Of a stretch of DNA of 56,604 nt, positions 24,053 to 33,983 are shown piece after piece. The notes beneath the pieces were generated by a model. It searched no databases. It was not told the origin of the DNA and saw only the letters and a list, made by a program, of their open reading frames with translations. The DNA comes from Nitrospira sp. UW-LDO-01 (GTDB lineage Bacteria; Nitrospirota; Nitrospiria; Nitrospirales; Nitrospiraceae), in contig NIUT01000221.1 of assembly GCA_002254365.1 (NCBI GenBank), forward strand, positions 1 through 56,604, given 5' to 3'. Each line of letters begins with the position of its first letter. Position 1 is the first letter of the stretch. The position numbers and the translations under genes are program-made.

Positions 24053-24731
24053 GGCCGTGATTTCTCACAAATCCAAGCGCGAACCTCATGCATCAAATCC
24101 CAGAACACCAGAGGACCACCAAAATCCTCAAGCTCTAAAGGCTTACCATCCAAAGCGTTCAGATCTATTTGCAGGTCATGATACGCAAACCGTACCCGTA
24201 TCTGCTGAGCGTATGGGCCTCGCGCATTCCACGTTGGAACTTGAAGGTCGCGAGCAAATGCCGACCGAATCATGTAGACAAGGGTCCGCAATTGACCTCG
24301 GTCGGAACGATCATTCGGGTCGTTACTAATACCAGCGGCTTGCAGGGCAAGCTTCCATAGCCACCGCGGAAACTGCTAAAGCCTGTGAGTATAGATTCTC
24401 GCTGGCATGAACGAGATCGTCATAGGTGTGGAATGTAGACTGGCCAAGGCTTAGACTCCCGCCAGGCAAATGAATCAGCGTGTCGCAGTCTAGCAGTCTG
24501 CGGAAAAACTCAAATAGTGTGCTTCGACGGGCTCAGCATGAACGGAAACTTGCCATATTCAACGGCTGCCCCGTTCGTCCTGAGGCTCTCGAAGGATGAA
24601 CGGATGGGTTTTCCGCAACCTGCTAGGTCTTCCTTGTTGATTTTTCTCAGGGCCACATAGTTCATGACCTTGATGGCAAACTCCAAGGATAAGAGGGCTT
24701 GATCAATTCGATCAATAGGACTCCAGATCAT
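24049..24731 (-). pseudogene. Unknown gene broken by a MITE and a frameshift
   Basis: The N-terminus begins MIWSPIDRIDQALLSLEF and runs to KINKED, where the MITE (24490-24626) interrupts it. Removing the MITE plus one CTAG copy restores the frame as ...EDLDCDTLIHLPGGSLSLG. The frame then runs to LYSQALAVSAVA, where a further shift is needed to join PRWLWKLALQAAG and the long C-terminal part (RGQLRTLVYMIRSAFARDL, VRFAYHDLQIDLNALDGKP, FWDLMHEVRAWICEKSRP). The intact protein would be roughly 180 residues. I do not recognise its family. It follows the STAS-GHKL gene on the same strand. Confidence 0.65.
24490..24626. mobile_element. MITE-like element with CTAG target duplication
   Basis: A 137-base segment bounded by near-perfect terminal inverted repeats: the left end CTAGCAGTCTGCGGAAAA (24490-24507) and right end TTTTCCGCAACCTGCTAG (24609-24626) match at 16 of 18 positions. 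The outer CTAG on each side behaves as a target-site duplication, because removing the element with one copy restores the reading frame of the host gene. It codes for no protein. The interior holds REP-like wording (CTTCGACGGGCTCAGCATGA and CCGTTCGTCCTGAGGCTCTC). It is probably mobilised in trans by a transposase not in the window. Confidence 0.8.
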
Positions 24732-24749
24732 AGGTGACTTGACGTTCAG

Positions 24750-26009
24750 TTACGAGTCTGCGTCAGACAAACCAACCTTCATGCGCTGTTCTATGGCACG
24801 ATTAATAAGTGATTCAACCGTATCAATTGTATTTACCAAACGAACACGCTGCATAAATTGCATTGGGCCAAGCTGTAAGAAGAGCTTCCCAAATGCCTCA
24901 TCGGCAAAGCTACTGGAAATAACCGGCACACCACTGAAATCAACGTTGACCGCGCGAGAGTCAGTCATCTTTATTATATTGTGAAGCTTTTGTCTTACTG
25001 GCTTTCCTGAAACGCGACTACCAAAAGACATGCACTCATCACGCAGCATGAATGATACAGGACCCCCATCACGACCTTCATACGCAAACTCAACGTAGTC
25101 GGTCGGGTGGTACGTCACACCTTTGAATTGCAAGGCATCAGCGAGAAGTTTGGGATTGCTGAAGTCAATTGTTGCGGCAATCAAAGTCCCTGAATATGGA
25201 ATGGTTTGATTGGATATCGACATCTGCTGTCGCTTTGGGTTGTATTCCAATCGGGCATGCCCAGAGTCTATTTGGAAGTGGCCCTTTGACTTGCTGCAGA
25301 CCCTGTAACTCCCAAATAGCCCGTTACCTTGACCAATCCTGGCGTCCCTGGTGACTCCCTCTCGAATCGCCCAATCGAGAGCCTCCGTATCGCTGTGAAT
25401 CCCAGGGTGGCCAGGTTTTAAGGATGCTGGAATTCCTATGCCTGCGTCAGCAACAACGAACTGAACGCTTTTTGCCCTCTTCTGGAAGGTAGAGACTTGA
25501 ACGAGCCCACCAATCGGCGACTTAGCGTGGACGAGGACGTTGTCCGTAATCTCATTTATCGCCCATTCAAACGCAGCAAAATCAGTTCGTTCGAGATCAG
25601 GCAGGGCACCGAGCATAACGTTCACGATTCTGTTAACAGCAGCCCCCTGCTCTTCTGGCGACTGATACTGCGTGGCAGCAATTCTCGTGTGCCCCCTGAA
25701 ATTTGACTGATGGAACTGAAGCGGATCAAGAAAATGTGCCCAATTTGTATTCTTGAACAAGTTGGAAAGCGTTGACACTCGTGGAGGAACAAGGCTGAAC
25801 GTTACTCCAGACTTCCTGTATGCAGCCACTTGCGCGCATACGGAAAGCATAGAGTTCTGAAAGGCAGACGTACACGCCGACATATCCAGGATAACGTCAC
25901 TGTACCCTGTCACCCCAATACATTGATGAATTTGAGCAAGCAGATAGTGGAAATCTCGAAGATCACCTTCCACTGTAATTCGGTTACTTTCACGCGAAAT
26001 CTCAACCAT
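24750..26009 (-). CDS. GHKL ATPase flanked by STAS-like domains
   Basis: 419 residues in three parts. Residues 1-115 look STAS/anti-sigma-antagonist-like (DVILDMSACTSAFQNSMLSV). Residues about 130-260 are a GHKL (histidine-kinase-type) ATPase with N-box NEITDNVLVHA, G1 box DAGIGIP and G2 box GQGNGLFGSY. Residues about 300-400 match the STAS-like DUF4325 pattern (VNVDFSGVPVISSSFADEAFGKLF). It has no His phosphotransfer domain, so it is not a normal kinase. Such proteins suggest a partner-switch type regulator, or an ATPase of a defence or mobile system. Base composition looks more AT-rich than the flanking hydrogenase genes. Confidence 0.75.
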   Translation of the reverse strand: MVEISRESNRITVEGDLRDFHYLLAQIHQCIGVTGYSDVILDMSACTSAFQNSMLSVCAQVAAYRKSGVTFSLVPPRVSTLSNLFKNTNWAHFLDPLQFHQSNFRGHTRIAATQYQSPEEQGAAVNRIVNVMLGALPDLERTDFAAFEWAINEITDNVLVHAKSPIGGLVQVSTFQKRAKSVQFVVADAGIGIPASLKPGHPGIHSDTEALDWAIREGVTRDARIGQGNGLFGSYRVCSKSKGHFQIDSGHARLEYNPKRQQMSISNQTIPYSGTLIAATIDFSNPKLLADALQFKGVTYHPTDYVEFAYEGRDGGPVSFMLRDECMSFGSRVSGKPVRQKLHNIIKMTDSRAVNVDFSGVPVISSSFADEAFGKLFLQLGPMQFMQRVRLVNTIDTVESLINRAIEQRMKVGLSDADS

Positions 26010-26241
26010 TGATCATCCACATGAACGTACAACAATGTTTAGACCGATCTGCATATGAACTGAGTCCAGCGTTTTCTTCCCGTCTATCGTGCCATTGATG
26101 TTCCGAGCATAACGTCATAATTATGAGACTCAATGCAGCACAAATTAAGGGTCAGCGTGAAATTCAGCCAGGCGACCAGCCCGTTTCGGGCACCCCCCCG
26201 CTTCCCTTTCAGCCGCCTGCCGACTTGACGGCCAATGCCTT

Positions 26242-26535
26242 CTATGCTGCTGTGAGCCGAACCTTCACAACCTTGCCGAGCTTCACATGCTGCTTGGCGT
26301 GCCAGAGATCATGGTTGTACTGCATGGCAAGCCAACTCTCCGGAGAACGGCCCAGAGCCTTGGACAGACGGAGCGCCATTTCAGGGCTGATACGGCTCGT
26401 CCCCGTCAGAATGCGATTCAGCGTTGAAGCAGCCACACCGAGTTTTCCAGCCAGTTCACGGCCGCTGAGATTGTTGGGCCCCAGATAGACCTGGGTAATG
26501 AACTCACCGGGATGGGGAGGGTTATGCATAGTCAT
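26242..26535 (-). CDS. higA: HigA-type XRE antitoxin
   Basis: 97 residues. It starts MTMHNPPHPGEF after an AGGAGG; longer in-frame starts would overlap the toxin gene. The helix-turn-helix is GRELAGKLGVAASTLNRILTG followed by ALRLSKALGRSPESWLAMQ, the standard HigA/VapI pattern. It binds and silences the HigB toxin encoded directly upstream and probably autoregulates the operon. A short hairpin (GCCCG/CGGGC at 26179-26191) lies after the stop. Confidence 0.88.
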   Translation of the reverse strand: MTMHNPPHPGEFITQVYLGPNNLSGRELAGKLGVAASTLNRILTGTSRISPEMALRLSKALGRSPESWLAMQYNHDLWHAKQHVKLGKVVKVRLTAA

Positions 26536-26549
26536 TAGTGACAGTCCTC

Positions 26550-26813
26550 CTAATCTAGGACGGAAGCGTGTCCGTCTTTGAACGTGAAGGTTAAACGCCA
26601 GTTTCCATTGACCCACACAGACCATCGACCACGCTCCGACCCCTTCAAAGGATGTAGTCGGAATCCCGGAACATCCATGTCCTCAATGGACTGAGCCGTG
26701 TCCAAGGCTGCTAACAGCATGCGCAGACGTTTGGCGTGGTGCGGCTGGATACCCGCCGTGCTCCCCGACTCAAAGAACTTCTTCAGCCCCTTCTGCCGGA
26801 TTGATTGGATCAC
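26550..26813 (-). CDS. higB: HigB-type RelE-family toxin
   Basis: 87 residues of the RelE fold: IRQKGLKKFFESGST, the long helix AKRLRMLLAALD, FRLHPLKGSERGRWSVWVNGNWRLTFTFKDG. The Arg and aromatic residues at the ends of the last strands fit mRNA interferases. It ends at ...ASVLD, shorter than many HigB proteins, which continue to a DYH tail. It lies 14 bases before higA, toxin first, the normal HigBA order. Confidence 0.85.
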   Translation of the reverse strand: MIQSIRQKGLKKFFESGSTAGIQPHHAKRLRMLLAALDTAQSIEDMDVPGFRLHPLKGSERGRWSVWVNGNWRLTFTFKDGHASVLD

Positions 26814-26869
26814 ACGCCAAAGGTAGCATGTTGCGCACTACGCAACAAGGTCTAACGGCCACCCTGCGA

Positions 26870-27154
26870 CTAACCAGGGCACGCGCGTTTTGGCCGCGTC
26901 CGAGTTGAGCGCGAGGGACCAGATCGTGAGCGATGTTCCGCATAGGCATCGAGCAGCCGTCGGATCATGCACTGGTGCTACGTGTGGTGTTTTCGAGCCT
27001 CACCCTTAAAGAAGTCGACGCTTCTCTTGCTCAATGCAATGGTGACCTTGATCCCTTCGTCCCGAAAGACAAGCTCTTCGGGCCGAGGAAGGAAGTCAGG
27101 AATGACTCTAGGATCTCCGAGCGGTTCATCGGCATATTTAATTTTCTTGCTCAT
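26870..27154 (-). pseudogene. CopG/BrnA-type antitoxin with internal nonsense codon
   Basis: From the ATG at 27154 the translation begins MSKKIKYADEPLGDP, continues RVIPDFLPRPEELVF and VTIALSKRSVDFFKGEARKHHT, then meets TAG at 26980-26978. After the stop the same frame continues HQCMIRRLLDAYAEH, the expected C-terminal ribbon-helix-helix part (family members usually read TQYQxMIRRLLD here). A CAG to TAG change explains the break. No toxin gene is adjacent on the upstream side. It may also be expressed as a 58-residue truncated protein, but the second helix would be lost. Confidence 0.7.
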
Positions 27155-27193
27155 GGATAAACTTGTTCTCTAGCCCTACACTTTTTGGCCTAC

Positions 27194-27643
27194 TCATATC
27201 TTCCGGTTTCGAATGATCAGACCGAGCACCACCGGAAACGTCATGACATAAAACAAGAGGAGTCCTCCAACAAACAGCTGTCCGCGAACTTGCATGGGGT
27301 CCGCCACGCTATCATGCCCCTGCATCCAGAAATGTCTGGTCATAAGGTCGCAGGCAAACCCTGCAATAATCAGCGCATACCAGAACCGCCATCGTCGTGA
27401 GGTATAGAGCGCCTGCTCTCGTCGGTGAATCAGGAACACTTGGGCTAGGATCGCTGCGAGGCCGAGATACTCTGTCCAGGCGGGAATCCCACGGGCCCCC
27501 GTCAGTAAGAGTAAGATAAGGATCGCAACGAATACTAGAATGGACCCGAACAGAAATCCTCGTCGCGATTCCGAGAGACTCGCACCAACCCCGTCCAATC
27601 CATCCCCCGAATGGCTGTTCTCTTGTTCGAGACGCTGGATCAT
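27194..27643 (-). CDS. Four-helix membrane protein of unknown function
   Basis: About 149 residues with a polar N-terminal 30 residues and four membrane segments (GFLFGSILVFVAILILLLL, LGLAAILAQVFLIH, WYALIIAGFACDL, FVGGLLLFYVMTFPVVLGLI). It ends in a basic IIRNRKI tail. I recognise no family. The ATG at 27643 is favoured by AGGTGAGG upstream. It is co-directional with the lipoprotein and hypC genes, and may be the last gene of the hydrogenase operon before the accessory island. Confidence 0.6.
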   Translation of the reverse strand: MIQRLEQENSHSGDGLDGVGASLSESRRGFLFGSILVFVAILILLLLTGARGIPAWTEYLGLAAILAQVFLIHRREQALYTSRRWRFWYALIIAGFACDLMTRHFWMQGHDSVADPMQVRGQLFVGGLLLFYVMTFPVVLGLIIRNRKI

Positions 27644-27693
27644 TGTCCTCACCTGGTCTTCCGCTACGGAGGAGTGGGCTCTGGCCAGCCTGC

Positions 27694-28080
27694 CTACTCC
27701 ACCACTTCAGCCTTATCGGACTCGTTCAGAAGATAGAGGGTTTCGTTCTTGATAAAGAATCGATGCGGTTTCTCACTTCTATACTCGCCCATTAAATTCT
27801 TGGCCGTAATCCCCACGTGTACAATGTAACCAAACTCCGGAGGTTTTCTCCTACCTGAGAGATAGGCATAGCCTTTCTGTGGCTCTTTTCTGATCCGAAT
27901 ACGAGCCGGGAACGGTTCAAGCAGCGACTGCTGCACAAGATCTTGTATGGCCTTCCGATAGAGTGAAGTTTCCGGAACTGTCCCATAGTCAGCACTCGCG
28001 ATTTGTTCAGGCGTCACCGGTGTAACACACCCCGATATGAGCACGAGCAGCACAAGGACAATTCTGAGTTGAGCATTCAA
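27694..28080 (-). CDS. Small lipoprotein of unknown function
   Basis: 128 residues from a TTG start. It has a clear lipobox: LRIVLVLLVLISGC with Cys18. The mature part is mixed and soluble (AIQDLVQQSLLEPFPARIRI, EFGYIVHVGITAKNLMGEY, HRFFIKNETLYLLN) with no recognised domain. It is probably anchored to the outer or inner membrane facing the periplasm. It sits 87 bases downstream of hypC on the same strand. Confidence 0.6.
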   Translation of the reverse strand: MNAQLRIVLVLLVLISGCVTPVTPEQIASADYGTVPETSLYRKAIQDLVQQSLLEPFPARIRIRKEPQKGYAYLSGRRKPPEFGYIVHVGITAKNLMGEYRSEKPHRFFIKNETLYLLNESDKAEVVE

Positions 28081-28167
28081 CTGGGAACTCTCACTGGATG
28101 GTGTGGGCTACTTCTACAATGCAGGGAGTCGTTATTTTAGGATCCCCGCTCACACACTGTCCAGCAT

Positions 28168-28416
28168 TCACCCCCTGGTTGGGTCTGGCGACTGTGAGGC
28201 CGTCAACTCGGCATAGGTCTCCAATGTTCGTCGTGCCGCTTCCTCGTCCAGTTTGCTGATCGCAAAACCGACATGGACGATGACATAGTCCCCCACGTTT
28301 GCTTCCGGCACCAATGCCAACGCGACGGATTTCGTGACTCCCCCGAATGACACAGTCGCGGTGCGAAGCGGATCATCCTCAATGTTCTGAACCTGTCCCG
28401 GAACCGCGAGACACAT
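28168..28416 (-). CDS. hypC: Hydrogenase maturation chaperone HypC
   Basis: 82 residues beginning MCLAVPGQV, the invariant N-terminus in which Cys2 carries the Fe(CN)2CO unit. The following OB-fold strands (TATVSFGGVTKSVALALVP, VGDYVIVHVGFAISKLDEEAA) are typical. HypC passes the iron unit from HypD to the large subunit. It starts one base after the hypF stop, so the two are cotranscribed and probably coupled. In most operons hypD follows directly; here it does not. Confidence 0.95.
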   Translation of the reverse strand: MCLAVPGQVQNIEDDPLRTATVSFGGVTKSVALALVPEANVGDYVIVHVGFAISKLDEEAARRTLETYAELTASQSPDPTRG

Positions 28417-28417
28417 C

Positions 28418-30808
28418 TTATGCGTTACCTTCCTTGCCAGCTAAGCGTTGATGAGCCGCCACCACCGCCTGTCCCAACGATAATCCGCCATCATTGGGCG
28501 GAACCAACGAGTGGCTGTAGACCGTAAATCCCGCCTCCTCCAAGCGACCTCTCACCAATGACAGAAGCAGCCGATTCTGAAAACAGCCGCCGGTCAGGAC
28601 AACGCGAGGAAGGCCTGCCGCGTGAGCCACTCGAACCGTCGCATCGGCAAGACTCACATGAAATTGCGCGGCAATCAGTTCAGGCCGGTGGCCTCTGCCA
28701 AGGTCATCAAGCATAGGGCTGATCATAGGTCGCCAGTCGACCATCCATTTTGTACCTGAATTCTCACTCCGCACTAGATCGATCGGATAGCTTTGTGCCC
28801 TCCCTCCGCCTGCCTCCCACTCTCGCTCTGCAGCAAACTGAACCGCCATCGCTGCCTGGCCTTCAAAAGAGGCCTGGGAACAGAGACCGGTGAGCGAGGC
28901 CACGGCATCGAATAGTCGTCCCAAACTTGTTGTCCATGGTGATGCAATGCCAGATCTAAGCAAGATCGCCAACTGTTGACGACGATCACCCGGCTCCTTC
29001 CAAGAAGGAAAGTCGTACCCCAGCATCTCTTCTCTCATCAATTCCCACAGGACTGCTGCAGCAGACCGACTTGGATCTCGCATCGCTGCTTCTCCACCAG
29101 GCAAGCGAAACGGTCGGAGATGGGCAAACCGGCTGGAGCCGAGATAACTTGCAACCAAGAATTCTCCGCCCCACACTTGCCCGTCCGTTCCATACCCAGC
29201 TCCGTCCCAGGCGATGCCGAGAACCTCACCGTTGAGCTTATGCTCTGCCATGCATGAGGCCACGTGAGCATGGTGATGCTGAACGGGGATCAACGGGACT
29301 GTGAGACTCGCAGCCAGTTGTCGTGCAAAGCTGGTCGAACGATAGTCAGGATGCAGATCACAAGCAATAGCCTGAGGCTCGATTTGTAAGAGCCGCTGGA
29401 GATCCTCAATGGCTTGGCGGAAAGCCTGGTCTGCCTCAACAGTGGAAAGGTCACCGAGGTGCTGGCTCAACACGACACGATCGCCTGTCAGGAGCGCAAC
29501 CGTATTCTTGAGATGTCCGCCCACGGCAAGGATCGGACCTTGCGCCGTTCCAGCTGATGAGTTATCGCTCCAGCGGATCGCCTGTGGCACGTAACCCCGC
29601 GCCCGCCGAAGGATCAACCGATCAGTTTTTCGCTGGTCCGCCTCGCCCCTTTCATGGCGCTCCGGCATACGTTTAACCACCAACACCACCGAATCATCGA
29701 CCGGCCTTGCGATAGGCCTGTCATGCACGAGCAGTGCGTCGGCAATCCCCTTCAGTCGAGCCAGCGCCTCATGTTCGTCGATCACGATTGGTTCTTCGGA
29801 TCGGTTGCCGCTCGTCGCGACCATGGGACGCTGTAGGGACGCCATCAAGAGATGATGGAGGGGCGTCGTCGGCACCATCACACCAAGATAGGGGTTGCCC
29901 GGTGCCACGGCATCGGCGAGAACTGCATCTCGCCGCTTGCGGGCTAAGACGATCGGTGCTTGCGGCGAGCAGAGGAGCGCTTCCTCGTCTGACGACAACA
30001 GGCAATAGTCTCTGATCGCGTCAATGGACGGGAACAGCACGGCGAAGGGTTTGTCCACTCTCTGTTTGCGATTGCGCAACCTCCGGACGGCATCCTCTGA
30101 TTTGGCATCGACCCAGAGTTGAAATCCACCCAGCCCTTTCACCGCGACGACAAGTCCTTGTTCGAGCAAAGTCGCTGCCTGTTGGAAGGCTGCTTCATCA
30201 TTCGTGGTTTCGTGGCCCTGCTCATCCCACAAACATAGGCTTGGACCGCAGATCAGACAGGCAATTGGTTCCGCATGAAAACGCCTGTCTGATTCGGAGG
30301 AGTACTCGGTGCGACAGTTAGAACAGAGTTCGAACCCAGCCATGGTCGTATTGGACCGTTCGTACGGAATCGCTGTGAGCAGGCTATAGCGCGGGCCACA
30401 TTGTGTGCAGGTGAGGAATGGATACCGGAAGCGACGATCATCTGGATCGGCGAGTTCGCGAAGACAGTCGGCGCATGTAGCAAGGTCCGGTGGAATGACA
30501 AGGGTTCGTTCACCTGGTTCGGCACTCGTGCCGATTGCAAAGCTCGCGTCGCCACGTGCCGGAATGAGGCTGGTTCTTATTGCCTCGATAGAAGCCGCGG
30601 CAGGCGCATCAACTTGCAGCCGTTCGAGAAATGTCTCGATCGCTTTCGCGGTCCCTTCCACCTCGATCACGACACCGTTGCTGCTGTTCCGAACCCATCC
30701 GGTCAGCTCCAACGCACGAGCCAGTCGGTAGACACAGGGGCGGAACCCCACCCCTTGCACGGTTCCTCGCACATTGACTTGCACACGCTGAGTGAAAGTC
30801 TTTCTCAC
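28418..30808 (-). CDS. hypF: Carbamoyltransferase HypF
   Basis: 796 residues, the usual length. Domains in order: acylphosphatase-like (VRGTVQGVGFRPCVYRLA, residues about 8-95), two zinc fingers with CxxC pairs (CADCLREL, CTQCGPRY, CSNCRTEY, CLICGPSL; about 110-190), a YrdC-like domain (VVAVKGLGGFQLWVDAKS, about 210-400), and a Kae1/TobZ-like carbamoyltransferase domain (HLGDLSTVEAD, VQHHHAHVASCMAEH, IAWDGAGYGTDGQVWGGEF, VVLTGGCFQNRLL). It uses carbamoyl phosphate and ATP to carbamoylate the HypE C-terminal Cys. It overlaps the hypA stop by four bases. Confidence 0.95.
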   Translation of the reverse strand: MRKTFTQRVQVNVRGTVQGVGFRPCVYRLARALELTGWVRNSSNGVVIEVEGTAKAIETFLERLQVDAPAAASIEAIRTSLIPARGDASFAIGTSAEPGERTLVIPPDLATCADCLRELADPDDRRFRYPFLTCTQCGPRYSLLTAIPYERSNTTMAGFELCSNCRTEYSSESDRRFHAEPIACLICGPSLCLWDEQGHETTNDEAAFQQAATLLEQGLVVAVKGLGGFQLWVDAKSEDAVRRLRNRKQRVDKPFAVLFPSIDAIRDYCLLSSDEEALLCSPQAPIVLARKRRDAVLADAVAPGNPYLGVMVPTTPLHHLLMASLQRPMVATSGNRSEEPIVIDEHEALARLKGIADALLVHDRPIARPVDDSVVLVVKRMPERHERGEADQRKTDRLILRRARGYVPQAIRWSDNSSAGTAQGPILAVGGHLKNTVALLTGDRVVLSQHLGDLSTVEADQAFRQAIEDLQRLLQIEPQAIACDLHPDYRSTSFARQLAASLTVPLIPVQHHHAHVASCMAEHKLNGEVLGIAWDGAGYGTDGQVWGGEFLVASYLGSSRFAHLRPFRLPGGEAAMRDPSRSAAAVLWELMREEMLGYDFPSWKEPGDRRQQLAILLRSGIASPWTTSLGRLFDAVASLTGLCSQASFEGQAAMAVQFAAEREWEAGGGRAQSYPIDLVRSENSGTKWMVDWRPMISPMLDDLGRGHRPELIAAQFHVSLADATVRVAHAAGLPRVVLTGGCFQNRLLLSLVRGRLEEAGFTVYSHSLVPPNDGGLSLGQAVVAAHQRLAGKEGNA

Positions 30809-31158
30809 CCCTGCACCACTAACTCGTGGAGGACCATTTCCGGCTGTCCCGATGTTGCAATGACAGACCCTCCGCAGGCCGAACAGGTGTCATTCAATCC
30901 GGTGACGGTCATGCCACTCTTACATTCTGGGCACCAGACATCAGCGGGAACAGGGATGATCTCTAACCTCGCGCCTTCAGCCTTTGTACCTCGGGCAGCC
31001 AGTTGGAATGTAGTTTGGAGTGTGGCGTGATCCTGCGTGAGGAGATGCGACAGCGCGCTGACTTTCAGTCGCACGACAGATAGCTTGGCAGCTCCTGCTT
31101 CGCTCAAGCCGGCTTCTACAGTCTGTACGACTTGCCTCATCAGATGAAGTTCATGCAC
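30805..31158 (-). CDS. hypA: Nickel-insertion protein HypA
   Basis: About 117 residues. The start is placed at the GTG at 31158 so that the protein begins Met-His-Glu-Leu-His, since HypA binds nickel through its N-terminal amine and His2; the longer frame would hide that motif. A zinc ribbon is formed by CPEC and CSAC near the C-terminus. It delivers nickel to the large subunit with the GTPase HypB, which is not encoded in the window. It overlaps the maturation protease gene by eight bases and hypF by four. Confidence 0.9.
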   Translation of the reverse strand: MHELHLMRQVVQTVEAGLSEAGAAKLSVVRLKVSALSHLLTQDHATLQTTFQLAARGTKAEGARLEIIPVPADVWCPECKSGMTVTGLNDTCSACGGSVIATSGQPEMVLHELVVQG

Positions 31159-31670
31159 GGCAGGCCTCACAGTCCTGGACGATCCGGCCCACGACCTGTT
31201 CCAACACCTTGGCCACGGCAGACGATAACGGTCGACCGACCTCTGTATTCTCTACTTCAACTCCGTACACGATCACGGTAGCAGGAAGCACCCCCATAGC
31301 ACGGGCCAGCTCCAACGCATCTGCCGTACCGATAGCATGGCTGGAACGAGGGAAGATCGGAGCACTGATCGACCCAGCCGAACCATCAAGTCGATGGATC
31401 GTGCCCGGAGCCTGCCCACTACGCGCAGCATCGATGAGAAACACGACGTTGGCGCCTTTCATCAATTCCACAAGGTCTACCCCCGCCATCTCGGCCTCGA
31501 TCACGTCGACGCGGTCACCGATTTCTTGTCGAAGTCGGTGAGCCACTAATAGTCCGACCGCATCATCTCCTCTCATGCCGTTCCCAAGACCGATGATGCG
31601 AATGCGGGATGAGCGAGGCTTGCGCGACTCGCCACTCGCGCGTTTCTTGCCCCTCTCGTCTGGAAGCTCA

Positions 31671-31678
<8 letters not shown>
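31151..31678 (-). CDS. Hydrogenase maturation endopeptidase
   Basis: 175 residues of the HyaD/HycI/HoxW protease family: [20 protein letters not shown] (first metal-binding Asp), [28 protein letters not shown] (second acidic site), [18 protein letters not shown] (His) and [10 protein letters not shown]. It removes the C-terminal tail of the large subunit after nickel insertion. It is directly downstream of the large-subunit gene with an eight-base overlap, and that protein retains a ten-residue tail after its last motif, so the pair fits. The first 25 residues are basic and not conserved; the actual start may be later. Confidence 0.9.
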
Positions 31679-32996
<1,318 letters not shown>

Positions 32997-33048
32997 TTCT
33001 CACCTTTGACGTTTCACTGGTTACCCCGTACACCTCACCCTTCACTCC

Positions 33049-33873
33049 TCACGTCTTCTTATCCCATCTCTCGCTTTCCTGCTTGAACGAGGAGGCATAC
33101 CCATTGATCCCGCGAAATCTCCGCAAGACGTCGACCGGGATCAATTGCAATCCGCTATGGAAGTAGTTTGCGAGTGAGGTCGTGTTGGGTGGAAAGCCCG
33201 GCCCTTTTCGGGCGCCCTCAGTGGGACCGAAACAACCGTAGCAGTCCCGGCCCATGCTGGGGCAAATCGCGCCGCAGCCTGCGCGGGTGACGGGACCCAG
33301 GCAGGCCAGGCCCTTGGCCACCATCACACAGACATTCCCACGCCTCTTGCATTCCAGACAGACGCTTTCGACAGGCACCTGAGGCTGAACGCCGGCCAAC
33401 AGGTCCGTGATGACCCGCAACAACTGGCCTTTGTCGATGGGGCAGCCCCACAATTCGAAATCCACGTGCACATGTTCAGAGATCGGCGTGGAGGTCTTGA
33501 GACTGTGGATATAGTGCGGGCTCGGATACACCACCTGCTTGAACGAGTCGACATCGGCCCAGTTGCGCAAGGCTTGAATCCCACCGGAGGTAGCGCACGC
33601 GCCGATCGTGACCAAGACCTTCGTCTGCTCTCGCACGGACCGAATGCGGTGCGCGTCCTCTTCCGTGGTAATCGCCCCCTCAACCAGCGCAAGATCGTAC
33701 GGGCCTGGATTCATCTTACTGGAGGCTTCAGGGAAATATGCGATATCCAGCGCCTGCCCCAGCGCAAGCAGATCGTCCTCCAGATTCAAGAGGCTGAGCT
33801 GACACCCATCGCACGAGGTGAACTTGAAAACGCCTAGCTTGGGCTGATTCTTCTCCGCGTCACACTTTGGCAA
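33049..33873 (-). CDS. hyhS: Group 3b [NiFe] hydrogenase small (delta) subunit
   Basis: 274 residues with no Tat signal, as expected for a cytosolic enzyme. The proximal 4Fe-4S ligands are TSCDGCQLSLLNLE (Cys21, Cys24), VTIGACATSGG and the later Cys; the C-terminal half carries cysteines for the medial and distal clusters (CLECKRRGNVC, GLACLGPVTRAGCGAICPSMGRDCYGC). It transfers electrons between the NiFe site and the beta/gamma electron-transfer subunits. It is followed by hyhL after a 52-base gap of pyrimidine-rich sequence. Confidence 0.93.
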   Translation of the reverse strand: MPKCDAEKNQPKLGVFKFTSCDGCQLSLLNLEDDLLALGQALDIAYFPEASSKMNPGPYDLALVEGAITTEEDAHRIRSVREQTKVLVTIGACATSGGIQALRNWADVDSFKQVVYPSPHYIHSLKTSTPISEHVHVDFELWGCPIDKGQLLRVITDLLAGVQPQVPVESVCLECKRRGNVCVMVAKGLACLGPVTRAGCGAICPSMGRDCYGCFGPTEGARKGPGFPPNTTSLANYFHSGLQLIPVDVLRRFRGINGYASSFKQESERWDKKT

Positions 33874-33983
33874 CCTGCTCCTCCTGCAATTCGGCCAGCA
33901 GTTTTGTGTTGCGAGTTGTTTGTTTCTGCTTTCTCTCTCACAGCCATGAAATCAGAAACTTGAAACCCTTCCTACTTTGTGAT

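Noticed and set aside
26115-26126. Perfect palindrome TCATAATTATGA upstream of the STAS-GHKL gene
   Set aside because: A single AT-rich copy; not enough to call an operator.
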